A stretch of 61,381 nt of DNA from NCBI GenBank assembly GCA_027579435.1, contig JANBPK010001073.1, forward strand, positions 1-61,381, read 5' to 3'. The translations under genes were made by a program, and so were the position numbers. The DNA is from Candolleomyces eurysporus. Its lineage: Eukaryota; Basidiomycota; Agaricomycetes; Agaricales; Psathyrellaceae. The first letter of the stretch is position 1; every line of letters starts with the position of its first letter. A model generated the notes under the pieces. The model was not told the origin of the DNA, searched no databases, and saw only the letters and a list, made by a program, of their open reading frames with translations. This document shows, one piece after another, positions 32,383 through 43,360 of the stretch.

Positions 32383-35300
32383 TCACGAAGACGACATCAC
32401 TCTCTTTCTTCGAAACCGTCCATCAGTAACCGTATCAAGGATTCTCCCTTGATCCATAACACCTTCCTGGTTGAGAAGATAATCAGGCTGGAGGTAGACA
32501 AGGTGATAGTAATGCACGAGACGACGCAGAAGGGCGTGGGCCGCCAATTGCGCTTGAGTATCTGGTGGCTCTCCGGATGCAGCGGAGACAAGGAAGCCAG
32601 TACAAGTTGACTGGAGCGTTGAGGTTGCGATGAAGCGACAGGTGTGGACAATACTGGGTTTGGTGGAGAGAAGGAAGAATGGAACGAGTGGTTTGATGAT
32701 TCTAACTATGGGTCAGCTAACTCGACTGACAACAAGAGGAAACATACACTGTGTATCCCTCTGGCAGATGGAATGCTTGGAATGAGAGGGTCTTCCAGTC
32801 CGAGAGAAATGGTTGTGCAAGCTGTTCCAACAGCGTGAAGTTGGAGAAATTGTGAGGGTTGAACGGAGCTGGTTGACAGACAATCAGGACCTGTGAACCG
32901 CTTTTGACCTCAATGTGAGTTGCAAATCCATTTTCTGGGATGTGAAACGAGGTATATGCGTCTCTGGTTGTCACTGCCGCAGCACGAACAGCGCCCGTTG
33001 GCATTTCCCAACGGCGGTGGCACCACGGCTGATCCAATGTCATGTTCCACGCATACGCATCTGACGCTAGGCCCACCAGGGGAGACACGCCGCCAGTCAT
33101 TGGAAAATCCACCGTTGCCAGAGCTTTACCATCTTGTTCAACAGATTGAAGGAGTTGCTTAAGACTCCCAGCCATGAGCCGATTACGACTGGGAGGGATC
33201 GAGAAATCTGCTGAAGTGTTAGTAGGTGCACGGAATTCTGACAGAACACTTGCCTGCCATTTGAACCGGTCGACTGAGCAATGTCAAACTTCAAAGGGAG
33301 GCATCGCCAAAACCAGTTTTGCTCTGGGGGAAGCCTGGAATAACTATGGCGCCACGCGAAAGCTGGTTCTGCAATTCGAGAACGGTCAATTCGTCGATAC
33401 GGTCTAATAAGAGGACGGAGAAGAATGGCTTGGTAGGCGGGAGATAAAGTTGAGTGATAGAGCGACAGAGGGAGGTAAACCACTCTGCTTCCTGCTGAGA
33501 CTGACGAAAGGAGGTCAGATAGCGATCATTTGACTTTGATAGCTGGGACGTACGTGAAAACACGCAGTGTATTCAGAGATACTGACGTTGTTTCGCAGCG
33601 TCAATGGCTCTGAATTGAAGCGTATCTGGGACAAAGTATGAGTAATGTTGTGGGGTATGACAACAAAGAACACTTCACGATTTCATCCGTTTCGTCCACA
33701 GATAAGTCGATTACGGGCGGGCCAATCTTTCAAAGAATCTCTGTCAGAACACGGAACTTGACCTAGAGCAAAACATAACGCACCACTTTGACAGTCAAAT
33801 CAATCGTCTCATAAACCCTCAGTCGGCTTCCATCCTCAACTTTCAACGCTTTCATGGATAGAATTGCACTCGGCTCGGAGGTCTCCAAAAGGGTTCGCTT
33901 ACGAGCGACTGTCGCCTCTTCGCTCGAGGTGCTCAATACAGAGTCAGCTCGAGCCTTCATTATGCGCGGTTTAAGTACTGCTTTCTTCCTCCCTTTCTTA
34001 CGTGACTCTGGAGACGAAACAGGATAAACCGGGGCGAGAGCAGGTTGATTGCTAGAAGCCTGTGCAGCCACACTACAGGTAACAGGTCTATGCGATGCTT
34101 GGACCGTTATTTCTTCAACTGGGTTGGGTGGATCACTGGCGAGTCTCTGGGTGTCTGTCGGCTTCGAAGAGTAGGTGGCCTTGGAAGGTCGTGTAGGACT
34201 GGGAAAACAGAAATGGGCGGACTTTGGTTTTCGGGAATGTTGAGTCTGCGCTGCTTCCTGAAAGGACGGGTCTGGAAGGGCGTTAATCAATGTGGAATGG
34301 CAAAAAGGGTGGGAGCGTGATATACCTCCGCTGAGCCATTCCGAGTCTGGAAATCCAATGTTGGAGAGCTCAAGAGATTCGATTTCACGGAAGGCAGCTC
34401 TAAACCTGGTCGGCATTGGATGGAGACCGAGAGCAACGTCAAATAGAGCACACCATAAGATGTGATCTATTTTGGTCAACTGCTTGGGGCGGGGTCCACC
34501 GAGACCCTGCCATATCTTCGAACGGCAGTGAGCCCATGATTGGAGCCACATATGCATAGTATGAGCCCACACACCTGTAGCAATAGATGACGATTGAGAT
34601 CTTTCGTCATGATACTCGAGGGAAGGAAGAGGCAGCTAGCAGATGACGCGAGGGCAAAGAGCAAAGGCAGCTTGAATGAATGGACGGTTTTGATTGACGA
34701 AAAAAAGGTTTCCCATCAATCTGCATGGAGGCTGTTGTCCTTACTAGAAGCGAATATAGGTGGAAAAGGGTTATCTATTGGCAATGTCGACATTGACTTA
34801 CCATATCTTGGAAATCAGGGCCTGAAATTCTGGGACTGTGTTGGGAAGGTCTGTTACACCCTGCTCCGCGTAAACTTTCGAGCAGAGTGAGGCTGGAAAC
34901 GACGATCGCACCTTGAAGATCAGGCTGAGATGTGCTGCAGCACACTCAAAATTACCCATAATCTTGTGCCCTTCTATTGTGTCTTTGCGGAGGACAAGAG
35001 ATGTGAAGATGCTTCGGGTTGTGTCAAACGGCCCTTCACAGGTGGCCGGGGTATGGTCGTCTCCGCAATCTCGCAATAACCGAAGGCCTCTGGTGACTAG
35101 GTTGGGCCAATTAGATGCTTGTTTGAAGAACTGAGGATATTTCATGCAGGTAAATTTCAACGCCTCCAAAGAAAAACCGCGATCATGTACCATCTTGGGC
35201 GGGAGAGGAATTGGAAGATGATCAGGTTGGCCAGAGGACAACCATCCAAGTCGAAGGGAGGTGGATATGTCCAGAAGACGGTAATCGAGCAAAATACATG

Positions 35301-35663
35301 CAAGATTACTGAGTCTCTCTGAAGACAAGGCAGAAAGCTCCCCAAGCCTTTCCGCGATCAGCTTCTCGGGATTGGCAAGGAGGATAGGGCGCAGTGGATG
35401 AGACTTCGCATTGAGGATTGTTTTCTCGAAACCCTCAAGTTTTTTGATAAGGGCCTGATGTAGTCAGCCTTGTTCACTAGCTAAAAATTAAATCGGCATA
35501 CTTGAAGTCCAGTCCCGTAGTTACCCAACACGTCCTCCTTTGCCACCTGTCCAACACATTGTACACCAAGGAGTTCCTGGGTTGACCAGGGGAATGCAGC
35601 AAGGAGAGAGAACGGATACGAAATGACAGAGCTTGGAGTCACATCCATCGAGTCCAACGACAT
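32383..35663 (-). CDS. Large JmjC-like (cupin) protein, probably degenerate
   Basis: Minus-strand multi-exon gene, starting near MSLDSMDVTPSSVISYPFSL (35663). The first intron removes GTATGCCG..ACATCAG before ALIKKLEGFEKTIL. A helical region of about 250 residues follows (35328-34800), then a W-rich segment (MHMWLQSWAHCRSKIWQ), a basic disordered stretch with SRKKGRKKAVLKPRIMKA (nuclear-signal-like), then WFTSLCRSITQLYL and LSRGAIVIPGF. The C-terminal part has YTSFHIPENGFATHIEVKSG, LPEGYTV and, after an intron at about 32700, IKPLVPFFLLSTKPSIVH. I recognise the layout of large agaricomycete JmjC-like proteins, in which these two blocks hold the Fe(II) ligands as HID and PH. Here they read HIP and PF, so catalysis is doubtful. 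Middle exon boundaries are uncertain and a break is possible near 34770-34570. Confidence 0.55.
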
Positions 35664-35818
35664 GGCAGATTGCGACGGGCTGAGTGGGTGGCCACGCTAG
35701 GGTTTCGAAAAAAGGGATGGAATCCAAATTGGGAACGGCGCCATCACAATCAAAGCACGGCCCATATCCAGGATCAACATATCAGGTTCCTGACTGAACG
35801 CCCTCAGCGACTCTGTAG

Positions 35819-37542
35819 ATGTCAACTGAACATGTTATCATCGTTGGCGCTGGTAGGTTCTGTTCCCATCTCTCACATTGCCGAGGAGGAGGTTGTGATC
35901 CCCTCCTCAGGTTTTCACGGGCTCAAGTGTGCCTTGGAGGCCCAACGTCGAAATCCTGCCTGACGTGTAGATATAATTGTGCAAGTACTTCCTGGTGATT
36001 CAATCCCTTTCGCAAGGACCACCGGCTTCTCGGTGAGTCCTTCCTTCCCAAAAGCTAGAGTACAGCTAATTTTTGCGACAGCGATGCTACTTCAGCTGCC
36101 TGAAACAGATGTGTTCAAATCTTGAAGAAGCGACATTCAAATATCTGGAGGGATCCTCGAGCTCGAAGTTTGTGAAGTACTTGCATCGCTTTGCACATAC
36201 TGAGTACTTCTCGATGAGTGAGATCGATGATAGCAAGGTACTAGAGGTCCCAGAAGTAAGTCTGTTCTAAGATCTATCCAATCTTCCAAACTTCCCTGTT
36301 GAGATTACCAGCTCCAGCTGCTTCCCTCTGAGAGCCTCGTCAAAGGTGCTCAGCATGGGTCTACATTTCAGAATATCTCTCTTAAACCGGATCAAATGGC
36401 CACTGCTATGCTCAACGAGTTCATCTCTGCTGGGGGAGGGGTTTATCGAGGGACAGTGCGTGACTTGAATGAGCTTGTGGAGGGCGGTATATCCTCATTC
36501 CACCGCATGTCCAAGCTGCATCCCGAACGCTCAATTGAGGCGCCATCAGCGATCGTCGTTTGCCTAGGACTGGGAGCTCGCTTTATTGGAGGTATTGAGG
36601 ATACTACAATTACGCCAGCTCGTATTCAGTTTCTGAAACTGAGGGCACCTTGGATGACCTCTGGCAAAGCATTCTATGATAATGACAAGTACGCTAGCTT
36701 TTTTGCAGTTCCTTTGGGCAATGGCGATGTGGGTTCTCTAACACATAGTCGATCCGAAAACTCTGGCTAACAGCAATATTCATGGTCCAGGTCATAATTG
36801 GGGGTAGCGTTAGCTATAACGACTGGTGAGTACTGTTGCTCCAACCCTTCCCAAAATCTAAAAGAGATCTAGGCTGTCCGTACCACGTCCAGAGACAACT
36901 CAGCTTCTCCTTAAAGATGCGAAAAAATCATGTCCAGAACTTGTGCCTCCAGATTCCGAGGCCTCTAAATGCCTCGGGTACTTGTACCCTGCAGTTTTAA
37001 GTGCCAAGAAATATGGCTTCGAAGGCCCCGTGATTGTGTGACTGCCCTGCTATTTATGTCTTCAACATAACCTCGCCTCCATTGTCACCACGTCTTTACC
37101 TCCCCTTTATTTATGTCCAGAAAAAAATTGTAAAGTACAGATACGATTGAAAGGTGCATCTTAACACCAGAGGCCTCGGAATATGCCGCGCGCAGCGACG
37201 GCCCACTACAAACAAGTCATGATGCGAGCAGCGAGTTTGACCTTGCATCTTTGGTAGTATGGGAGGGCTGTGATATATTCAGGGCTCGAAAAGATGGTCC
37301 CCGACTGGAAGTTAAGCATTATCGCAATTCTAACGAAGGCCGTAACATCCCGGTCGTATTGAATTACGGGTAAGCGCAGGTTTCTCGCAAGGACCAGACA
37401 CTTAGTCATGTTGCTTCGCTGCAGATACGGTGAATTTGAGCTGCAGACCTTTTGGGCAGTCGCTGACGCAGCAGTGAATCTGCTTCAGGCTGCCCTTGAC
37501 CAAGAACGGGGAAACACAGACTCAATGCTGGCCAGTAGCTGA
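35819..37542 (+). pseudogene. D-amino-acid oxidase (DAO family) pseudogene
   Basis: The start MSTEHVIIVGAG is the FAD-binding dinucleotide fold, split by an intron beginning at about 35852. Exon 2 reads GLKCALEAQRRNPA, then TGA (35961-35963), then RVDIIVQVLPGD. Later exons give LKPDQMATAMLNEF, SAIVVCLGLGARFIGGIEDT, ARIQFLKLRAPWM and VIIGGSVSYNDW. The C-terminal part, VVWEGCDIFRARKDGPRLEV and IPVVLNYG..YGEFEL, ends at 37542. These are the hallmark DAO blocks (VVxCxGLGAR.LGG, PxRxQ..LxxAPW, GCG.RPxRxGGxRLE, NYGHGGYG). Two DAO signature places are altered: the glycine-rich end reads YGEFEL instead of HGGYGFQ, and a ~230-bp insertion with inverted ends splits the third block. It would once have oxidised D-amino acids in peroxisomes. 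Confidence 0.78.
36952..37182. mobile_element. MITE-like insertion with 14-bp inverted ends
   Basis: ATTCCGAGGCCTCT at 36952-36965 is the exact reverse complement of AGAGGCCTCGGAAT at 37169-37182. The 231-bp interval interrupts the DAO homology between CPELVPP and the VVWEGCDIFR block, contains stops and has no coding content, as expected for a small non-autonomous DNA transposon. Confidence 0.65.
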
Positions 37543-38111
37543 ATAGAACGAAAACAGTGTATTTCTTTTATCTATTTCTGAATATGTGAAAAGAAAAGGA
37601 CGTTTCTGAGATTGTCAAGTATAGCTTTGGAACGGAAAAAAGAAAAGGAGCGAAGGGAAACCGGGACGTAACGTTGAATAAAATTTCAAATGTTAGCAAG
37701 GGAAGACTTTCACCAGATGGAGATAGAAGGGTAGACGAAAGCACGGGGGCGTTGGGAGAGAAAAAAGAGGTTTGCTAATTTATGTAAGAGAAGAAATAGA
37801 CAAAGGGAAGGAATGGCGACGGTGTGTTACAAGGAATAGGATTTCTGATTTATTGATGACGAAAGGAAGGCCAGAGAAAAGGAGGAGACAACAAAGGTTG
37901 GGAACGAGTGTGATTGATTTGACGATGACGACGAAAGGAATAGAGATGGTACTAGCACGGACAAGAGAGTTGATAGGGGGAGGAAGGGTTTGAGAACGAT
38001 GACAGGATTTGCTTAATGTTTCTTGATATATCGAATAGCGAATGGAAGGCAGAGCTTAGGAGATGAGGGTTTTCTTGTTTCTTCACAGATAGAGGTGAGT
38101 GAGCGGGCGTA
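37543..38111. other. Purine-rich intergenic region
   Basis: Purine-rich on the plus strand (many GAAAGGA words), i.e. pyrimidine-rich on the minus strand. No gene is supported. It includes the 3' flank of the minus-strand micro-exon gene. Confidence 0.45.
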
Positions 38112-38919
38112 TCAAGCAGCTGGAAAACGGTGGCAGTGAGGATTCTGGGCATGCATAGCGTTCATCACGTCGCAAACGAGGATGGTGGCGTGCTGGAGAA
38201 AGTGAACAGCGTTGCGCAAGTTGTCGAGATCAACCTGAAAAGATAAAGTGCAAAAAGTCAGGACTATCATTCCGATGCGATGAAAGGCGAACTCACAGCA
38301 GTGAGGTGATACGCATTGGGAGGTGCCTGCGGGTGATACGGCGCTTCAGGAGGCACGACTGTGGACGATCCGGAGGAGTGACCGCTGTCGGTTCCGACCG
38401 ACATTTCACGACTTCCTCTGCGATACTCAAAATCATCGTCGAGTTCCATGTCGGAGGTAGTCGGGGTGCGGAGGGGATCCCAGCCGAAGTTGTCATTAGG
38501 TTGGGTTGGTCCAAACATGCTACCGGGAAAGGTAGATGGTCCAGCAACCTAGTGGAGGAATCAGCACGATGAAACACGCATAGAGAAGAGACACACGGGC
38601 ATGAGCTGTTGGGAAGACGTAGTGATCTAATGGAAATGAGGGAACGTCAGAATGAAATCAGCGTATCTTGAAAGACACAGACGCACCGGCATGAGCTGGT
38701 GGTTAGATATAGCAGCCTAGAGAGAGGAGTGCATAAATGTCAACGATAACGATGAAAGGGCGCTCCACTTACGGGCACAGTGATTTCGGGGCTGGAAACA
38801 CGCCGTATTCCAGCGTTGTTGAAGGTCAGAGCATTGCTAGCCCTCCGGAGTGTTAAGCGATGCCTGTGGAGAACATGAAGACGGTTGCTGCGACGGTTGG
38901 AGTTGGAGGCGGAAGGCAT
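38112..38919 (-). CDS. Small five-exon protein with twin 30-nt micro-exons, 193 aa
   Basis: Minus strand; every exon is a whole number of codons: exon 1 38773-38919 (49 codons), two micro-exons of exactly 30 nt within about 38610-38730 encoding AAISNHQLMP and ITTSSQQLMP, exon 4 38297-38548 (84 codons) and exon 5 38112-38234 (40 codons plus stop). All introns have GT..AG. The N-terminus is Arg/Ser/Asn-rich (MPSASNSNRRSNRLHVLHRH). Exon 4 is acidic and Ser-rich (TSDMELDDDFEYRRGSREMS, DSGHSSGSSTVVPPEAPYHP). The end is a helix (VDLDNLRNAVHFLQHATILV). I recognise no domain. Because both micro-exons are phase 0, either can be skipped without changing the frame. The start codon lies 26 bp from a copia LTR. 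Confidence 0.75.
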
Positions 38920-38945
38920 GGTGGTGGCGGAGGTGATATGGAAGG

Positions 38946-39111
38946 TGTTGTAAGTGCTTCGGATCACGAGCACTATTTACCTTTATTTGTACACCACTCG
39001 TCTTCTATTTCGTAGGGTATACATTCTGCAGTAGGGTACGATATATATCGATACGGACTTGGACTCAATCAATCATTCCTTTTCACCCCCTCCTCGTCGT
39101 TACTCATAACA
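38946..39111 (+). repeat. Copia 5' LTR
   Basis: Runs from TGTTGTAAGTGC to ACTCATAACA. It matches 43354-43518 with roughly a dozen differences by eye (about 7%). On the opposite strand it is directly upstream of the micro-exon gene. Confidence 0.9.
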
Positions 39112-39114
39112 ACA

Positions 39115-39128
39115 AGTTATGAGCCCCA
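39115..39128 (+). other. Primer-binding site for half-tRNA(iMet)
   Basis: AGTTATGAGCCCCA begins three bases after the 5' LTR. GTTATGAGCCC is complementary to the anticodon stem-loop of initiator tRNA-Met (GGGCTCATAAC), the primer type used by Drosophila copia and several fungal copia elements. Confidence 0.7.
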
Positions 39129-39225
39129 GCTGTAACTGAATACCTCAGAAAGTAAAAGGCTTTGATCTCATCTCTCTCATCACCCTCCTATCTGTGATCG
39201 CGATCAATCAAACCTTATCGAAGAA

Positions 39226-40700
39226 ATGGCTGACTCATTCATGGGTGGAGGCTATCGAATTGAGCTCCTCAAGGGTACCAACTGGATGCCGTGGAAACGA
39301 AGAATGACGGCGATCCTACGAGACCAGAACTTGGAGGAATACATCAATCCGGAAAGTCAAAAACCGGAACCAGCAGATAAGAATTCTCCGACAACAGAAG
39401 AAAGGAAAAAGATAGAGACATGGATACAAGGAGATGCGAAAGCTTGAACAAGGATAGAACTTGCAATTGGCGATAGCGAAATGATACACATCAGCGGCGC
39501 CACTACTGCGGGTCAAATGTGGAAACAATTGACTCAAGTGAAGGAATCGAAGGGACGCTTGGGGATCTTGGCTACTAGACGTGCCTTGTATTGTGCTAAG
39601 GCCGAGGAAGGATGCGACATGGTGGAGCACATCTTAAACATGCGTAGGCTCCAGGAGGAATTGCATATGATGGAAAGTCTCGTCTCTGATGAGGACTTTG
39701 TCATGTTGCTTATCACCTCTTTACCAGAATCCTGGGACAACTACACGTCGTCATTCCTTGGTGCAAGCGGAAATCAACCAACACTCTCATCACATGAATT
39801 CATCGCAAATCTGATTGAGGAGGATAAACGAAGGAAAGGGTGGAATGATAATGCAGGAACTGCGATGCAGGCTGGGAAGAAGAAGGGACAGGCAAAGAAG
39901 GCTAGTGGAAGTGGTAGTGCAAAGGAGTGCTATAATTGTCACAAGAAAGGACATGTGAAGGCAGATTGTTGGAATAAGGGTGGAGGAAAGGAAGGGGAGG
40001 GACCAAAGGGACAAAATAAAACCCAACAGGCTAGCGAGGTCAACACGTCGTTGAATGATGTGGCGTACATGGTAGACGCTACGTTTAGCGCGCGCGACTC
40101 GTCAAAGCTGGACTGGTTCGCCGACTCCTGTACCACCTCACATATCTGTACAGTACGAGAAGCATTCACAACCTACACCCCACTCAAGAATGCAACCATC
40201 TCAGGCATAGGACCAAACCCAGCAGTCACCCGTGGTTGTGGTACAGTCACTGTGAATTTTGCAGTTGACGGGAAAACCATGCAACACACGTTACAAAACG
40301 TACTCCATGTGCCAGAAGCGCCAAATTGCTTACTCTCAATCCCTTGTCTAGATGAAAGCGGTGGATGGGCAGAAATGAAGGGTGGAAAGTGTACGTTGAG
40401 GGATAAGACAAATAGGACCATTGGGTATGGGTGGAAGGTTAACCGGATGTATAAGCTGGAGGCACAAGCCAACCTTCAAGATGAACGTGCGCAGTACGCA
40501 AAGCCCAAGTACCTCAGCTGGGAGCAATGGCACCGGCGATTCGGTCACTTGTCAATCTCATCAATCAAGACACTAAACCAACGAGGACTAGTCAATGGAT
40601 TACACATCAATGAATCGTCGATTCCCCCACTTTCTTGCAAATCCTGTATTCAAGCAAAGCAACCCACAAGAAGTTCCCTCAGGAGGCTGAACATCGAGCA
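39226..40700 (+). pseudogene. Copia gag, protease and integrase N-terminus
   Basis: Starts MADSFMGGGYRIELLKGTNW with the gag phrase GTNWMPWKRRMTAILRD. A TGA at 39445-39447 follows GDAKA, where copia proteins usually have Arg; the frame continues TRIELAIGDSEM. Further on are TSLPESWDNY, a CCHC knuckle (CYNCHKKGHVKADC), and the protease site, which reads FADSCTTSHIC instead of the expected DSG-A/T-SH. The integrase zinc-binding region is HRRFGHLSISSI...CKSCIQAKQ. A frameshift near 40700 separates it from the integrase core. Gag forms particles and the protease matures them. The DSC site suggests the protease was dead as well. Confidence 0.88.
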
Positions 40701-41672
40701 AAAGTTCCAGGTGAACGGTTTATGGCGGACGTCTGGGGACCAGCCAAGGTCACATAAGTTGGGAGATTCAAGTATTACATCTCATTCACAGACGACAACA
40801 CTCGATACACTCGATACATAACCGTACTATTCTTGGGGGACAAATCAGACGCATACAGTCGAATCAAGGGTCACATTGCAATACTGAAGAATCAGGGCAG
40901 GAAACCATGTTATATGAGATTCAATAATGGAGGCAAACTCATTAACAAGGAATTGGAGGATATGGCAAGGCAGGAAGGAATCGAAATCGAACCAACTGCA
41001 CCGTATTCACCTTCACAGAATGGCGTGGCCGAACGATTCAATCGGACGCTCTTGGAACTAGCCCGAGCAATGCTAATTGAAAAAGGCTTACCAACATTTC
41101 TCTGGGATGAAGCTGTTCGACATGTGGCGTATCTGCAAAATAGGGCACCAACTCGCGCTTTGGATGGGATGACACCTCACGAGGCATGGACAGGGAGGAA
41201 ACCAGGTGTGGAACATCTTAGGGAGTTTGGATGTGATGTTTGGGTACTCGACGAGTCCAAAGGAAGGTCAAAATTAGCGCCAAAATCGCACAAGATGATC
41301 TTTGTAGGATTTATGGATGGATCGAAGTCAATCCGATATTACAATCCAAGAACACGCAGGGTGAAAGTCTCAAGAAACGTAGCGTTCAATGAGAATGACG
41401 AGCTGGAAGAATTGGAGATTGTGGAAATTATGGGTTCTTGGTCTGAGGGGGAGCATAGGGAAAATTCAGACTCAAAAACCACTCCAGAACCAGAATCAGA
41501 AACACCACCAATTCAACCTCATCCTGAACCAGTCAAAAATGTCAACGAATCTCGAACTTTACATACCAGAATGACTACACTTGACTACAAGAAAATCGGT
41601 AACCCACAAGCGAAAACTCCAGGTCAAAGACACATCAACAACCCACCTGACATCACCAGACCAACAGAATAA
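40700..41672 (+). pseudogene. Copia integrase core and C-terminus
   Basis: The frame reads ERFMADVWGPAKVT, a TAA (near 40751), then VGRFKYYISFTDDNTRYTRY, RFNNGGKLINKELEDMA and SPSQNGVAERFNRTLLE. The DDE triad therefore keeps the first Asp (MADVWGP) and the Glu (GVAERFNR) but the second Asp is Asn (RFNNGG instead of RFDNGG). The C-terminal copia block follows (PHEAWTGRKPGVEHLREFGC, VGFMDGSKSIRYYNP). A TAA at 41670-41672 ends the frame. Integrase would insert the cDNA; this one is inactive from both stops and residue loss. Confidence 0.88.
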
Positions 41673-43360
41673 TCAAAGGCCAAGCAGAGAATGACTGAAC
41701 AAACAAGCGTTGCTTTCGAAGAAGTTGTGGAAGGAATCCTAGAGGAAAAGGCATTCATATCAGATGGAAACCAATCAGAACTTCCATGGATTTATGAAGA
41801 GGCAATGACAAGTAACGAAGCACCAGAATGGAAGAAAGCGATGGATAACGAGATTAGAAACGTGCTGAAGATGGAGACGTGGGAGCTGGGAGAATTACCA
41901 GATGATGGGGAAGCAATGGGATGTAGATGGGTCTTTGCAAAGAAGAAGGGAGAACAGGGAATCAAGCACAAAGGAAGGATCGTTGCCCAAGGATGCTCGC
42001 AACAACCAGGGATGGACTACTCAATAACTGGAACATATTCTCCAGTATTTCGATTTGAAACGTTTTGCGGTATCTTGGCGAAGACAGCAATCAAAAATTG
42101 GAAACTACGCCAATTTGACATCGTAGGAGCCTATCTACATGGTTGTTTGAAGGAAACCATCTACATGAAGCAACCTCCAGGCTATGACGATGGAACCGGA
42201 CGAGTTTGCATACTCAAGAGGTCCTTATACAGTCTAAAACAAGCAGGGAATGTCTGGAACCAGGAACTAAACAACTCACTCGAAAAAATCGAATTCAAGC
42301 AGCTAAAATCAGATTACTGTTGCTACATTCGAAGGGTGAAGGAAGGTTCAATGGTGATGATTGTGTGGGTGGACGACATACTATCCGCTTCAACTGAAGA
42401 CGCCCTAAACGACAGGCTTGAAGATGAACTCAGCAGATTCTTTGAAGTGAAGTCTCTGGGCCAACCATCCATGATTCTTGGCATGAAACTTGAGCAATAC
42501 GACCACAAGATTATTCTTTCCCAATCCCATTACATTGACGAACTCCTGAAGAAGTTTAACTTCGAAGATATCCAGCCCACAAACACTCCAATGGATAAGC
42601 AGATCAATCTTGACGATCCAAGGCATCTAGGGAAATCCATCAACGAGGGGGAGCCATACACAAAATCCAAATCCAAATACGCAGTTCTAATCGGATCCTT
42701 AATGTGGCTAGCGATTGCAACACAACCAGATATCGCATTTTCCGTTGCAAAACTTGGTCAATACGCAGCCGACCCAAAAAACCAACACTGGAACGCGTTA
42801 AAACAAATATTCAAGTATCTTAAAGCAACAAGAGATTATGCTCTCACCTGGGGTGGAGAAGACCACTTACTCGATGGAGAACTTCAAATTTTTGCTGATG
42901 CGGATTATGCCAACAACTACAATAGGAAATCATTCTCAGGATATGTCATTTTGATGGCAGGGGGAGCTATTGCTTGGAGCGCAAAGAAACAGGCCACTGT
43001 TGCGCACTCAACACCAGAAGCAGAGTATATTGCAGCTACTCATGTAGCCAAGCAAGTGCTATGGCAGCGAAGTCTATTTCAAGAACTTGGATTTCACTTA
43101 CCAACCCCAACAATCATTTTTTCCGATAACAAGGCGGCCATCACCATTGCATGTCACCCAGAATTCTTTTCGAGGACAAAGCATATTGACATTGCATGTC
43201 ATTTCATTTGAGACTATGTACAGAAGGGGACTCTTGATTTAGTCTACGTGCAATCAGCCAACAACCTCGCAGACTTATTTACAAAGCCCCTCAATCGTAA
43301 TATACATCAAGACCTTACTTACAAGATAGGCGTTCTCTCAAAGCAAGGGGGAGTGTTGTA
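41673..43360 (+). pseudogene. Copia reverse transcriptase and RNase H
   Basis: The frame continues with EWKKAMDNEIRNVLKMETWE, WVFAKKKG, KGRIVAQGCSQQPGMDY, RQFDIVGAYLHGCL (catalytic Asp), KRSLYSLKQAGNVWN and IVWVDDILSAS (VDD pair). RNase H shows FADADYANNYNRKSFSGYV and AWSAKKQATVAHSTPEAEYIAA, then KHIDIACHFI, a TGA (43209-43211) where copia has Arg, and the tail YVQSANNLADLFTKPL. The stop codon TAA is supplied by the 3' LTR (43358-43360). Apart from the TGA this domain is the best preserved part of the element. Confidence 0.9.
43341..43353 (+). other. Copia polypurine tract
   Basis: AAGCAAGGGGGAG lies directly before the 3' LTR, as required for plus-strand priming. Confidence 0.75.
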
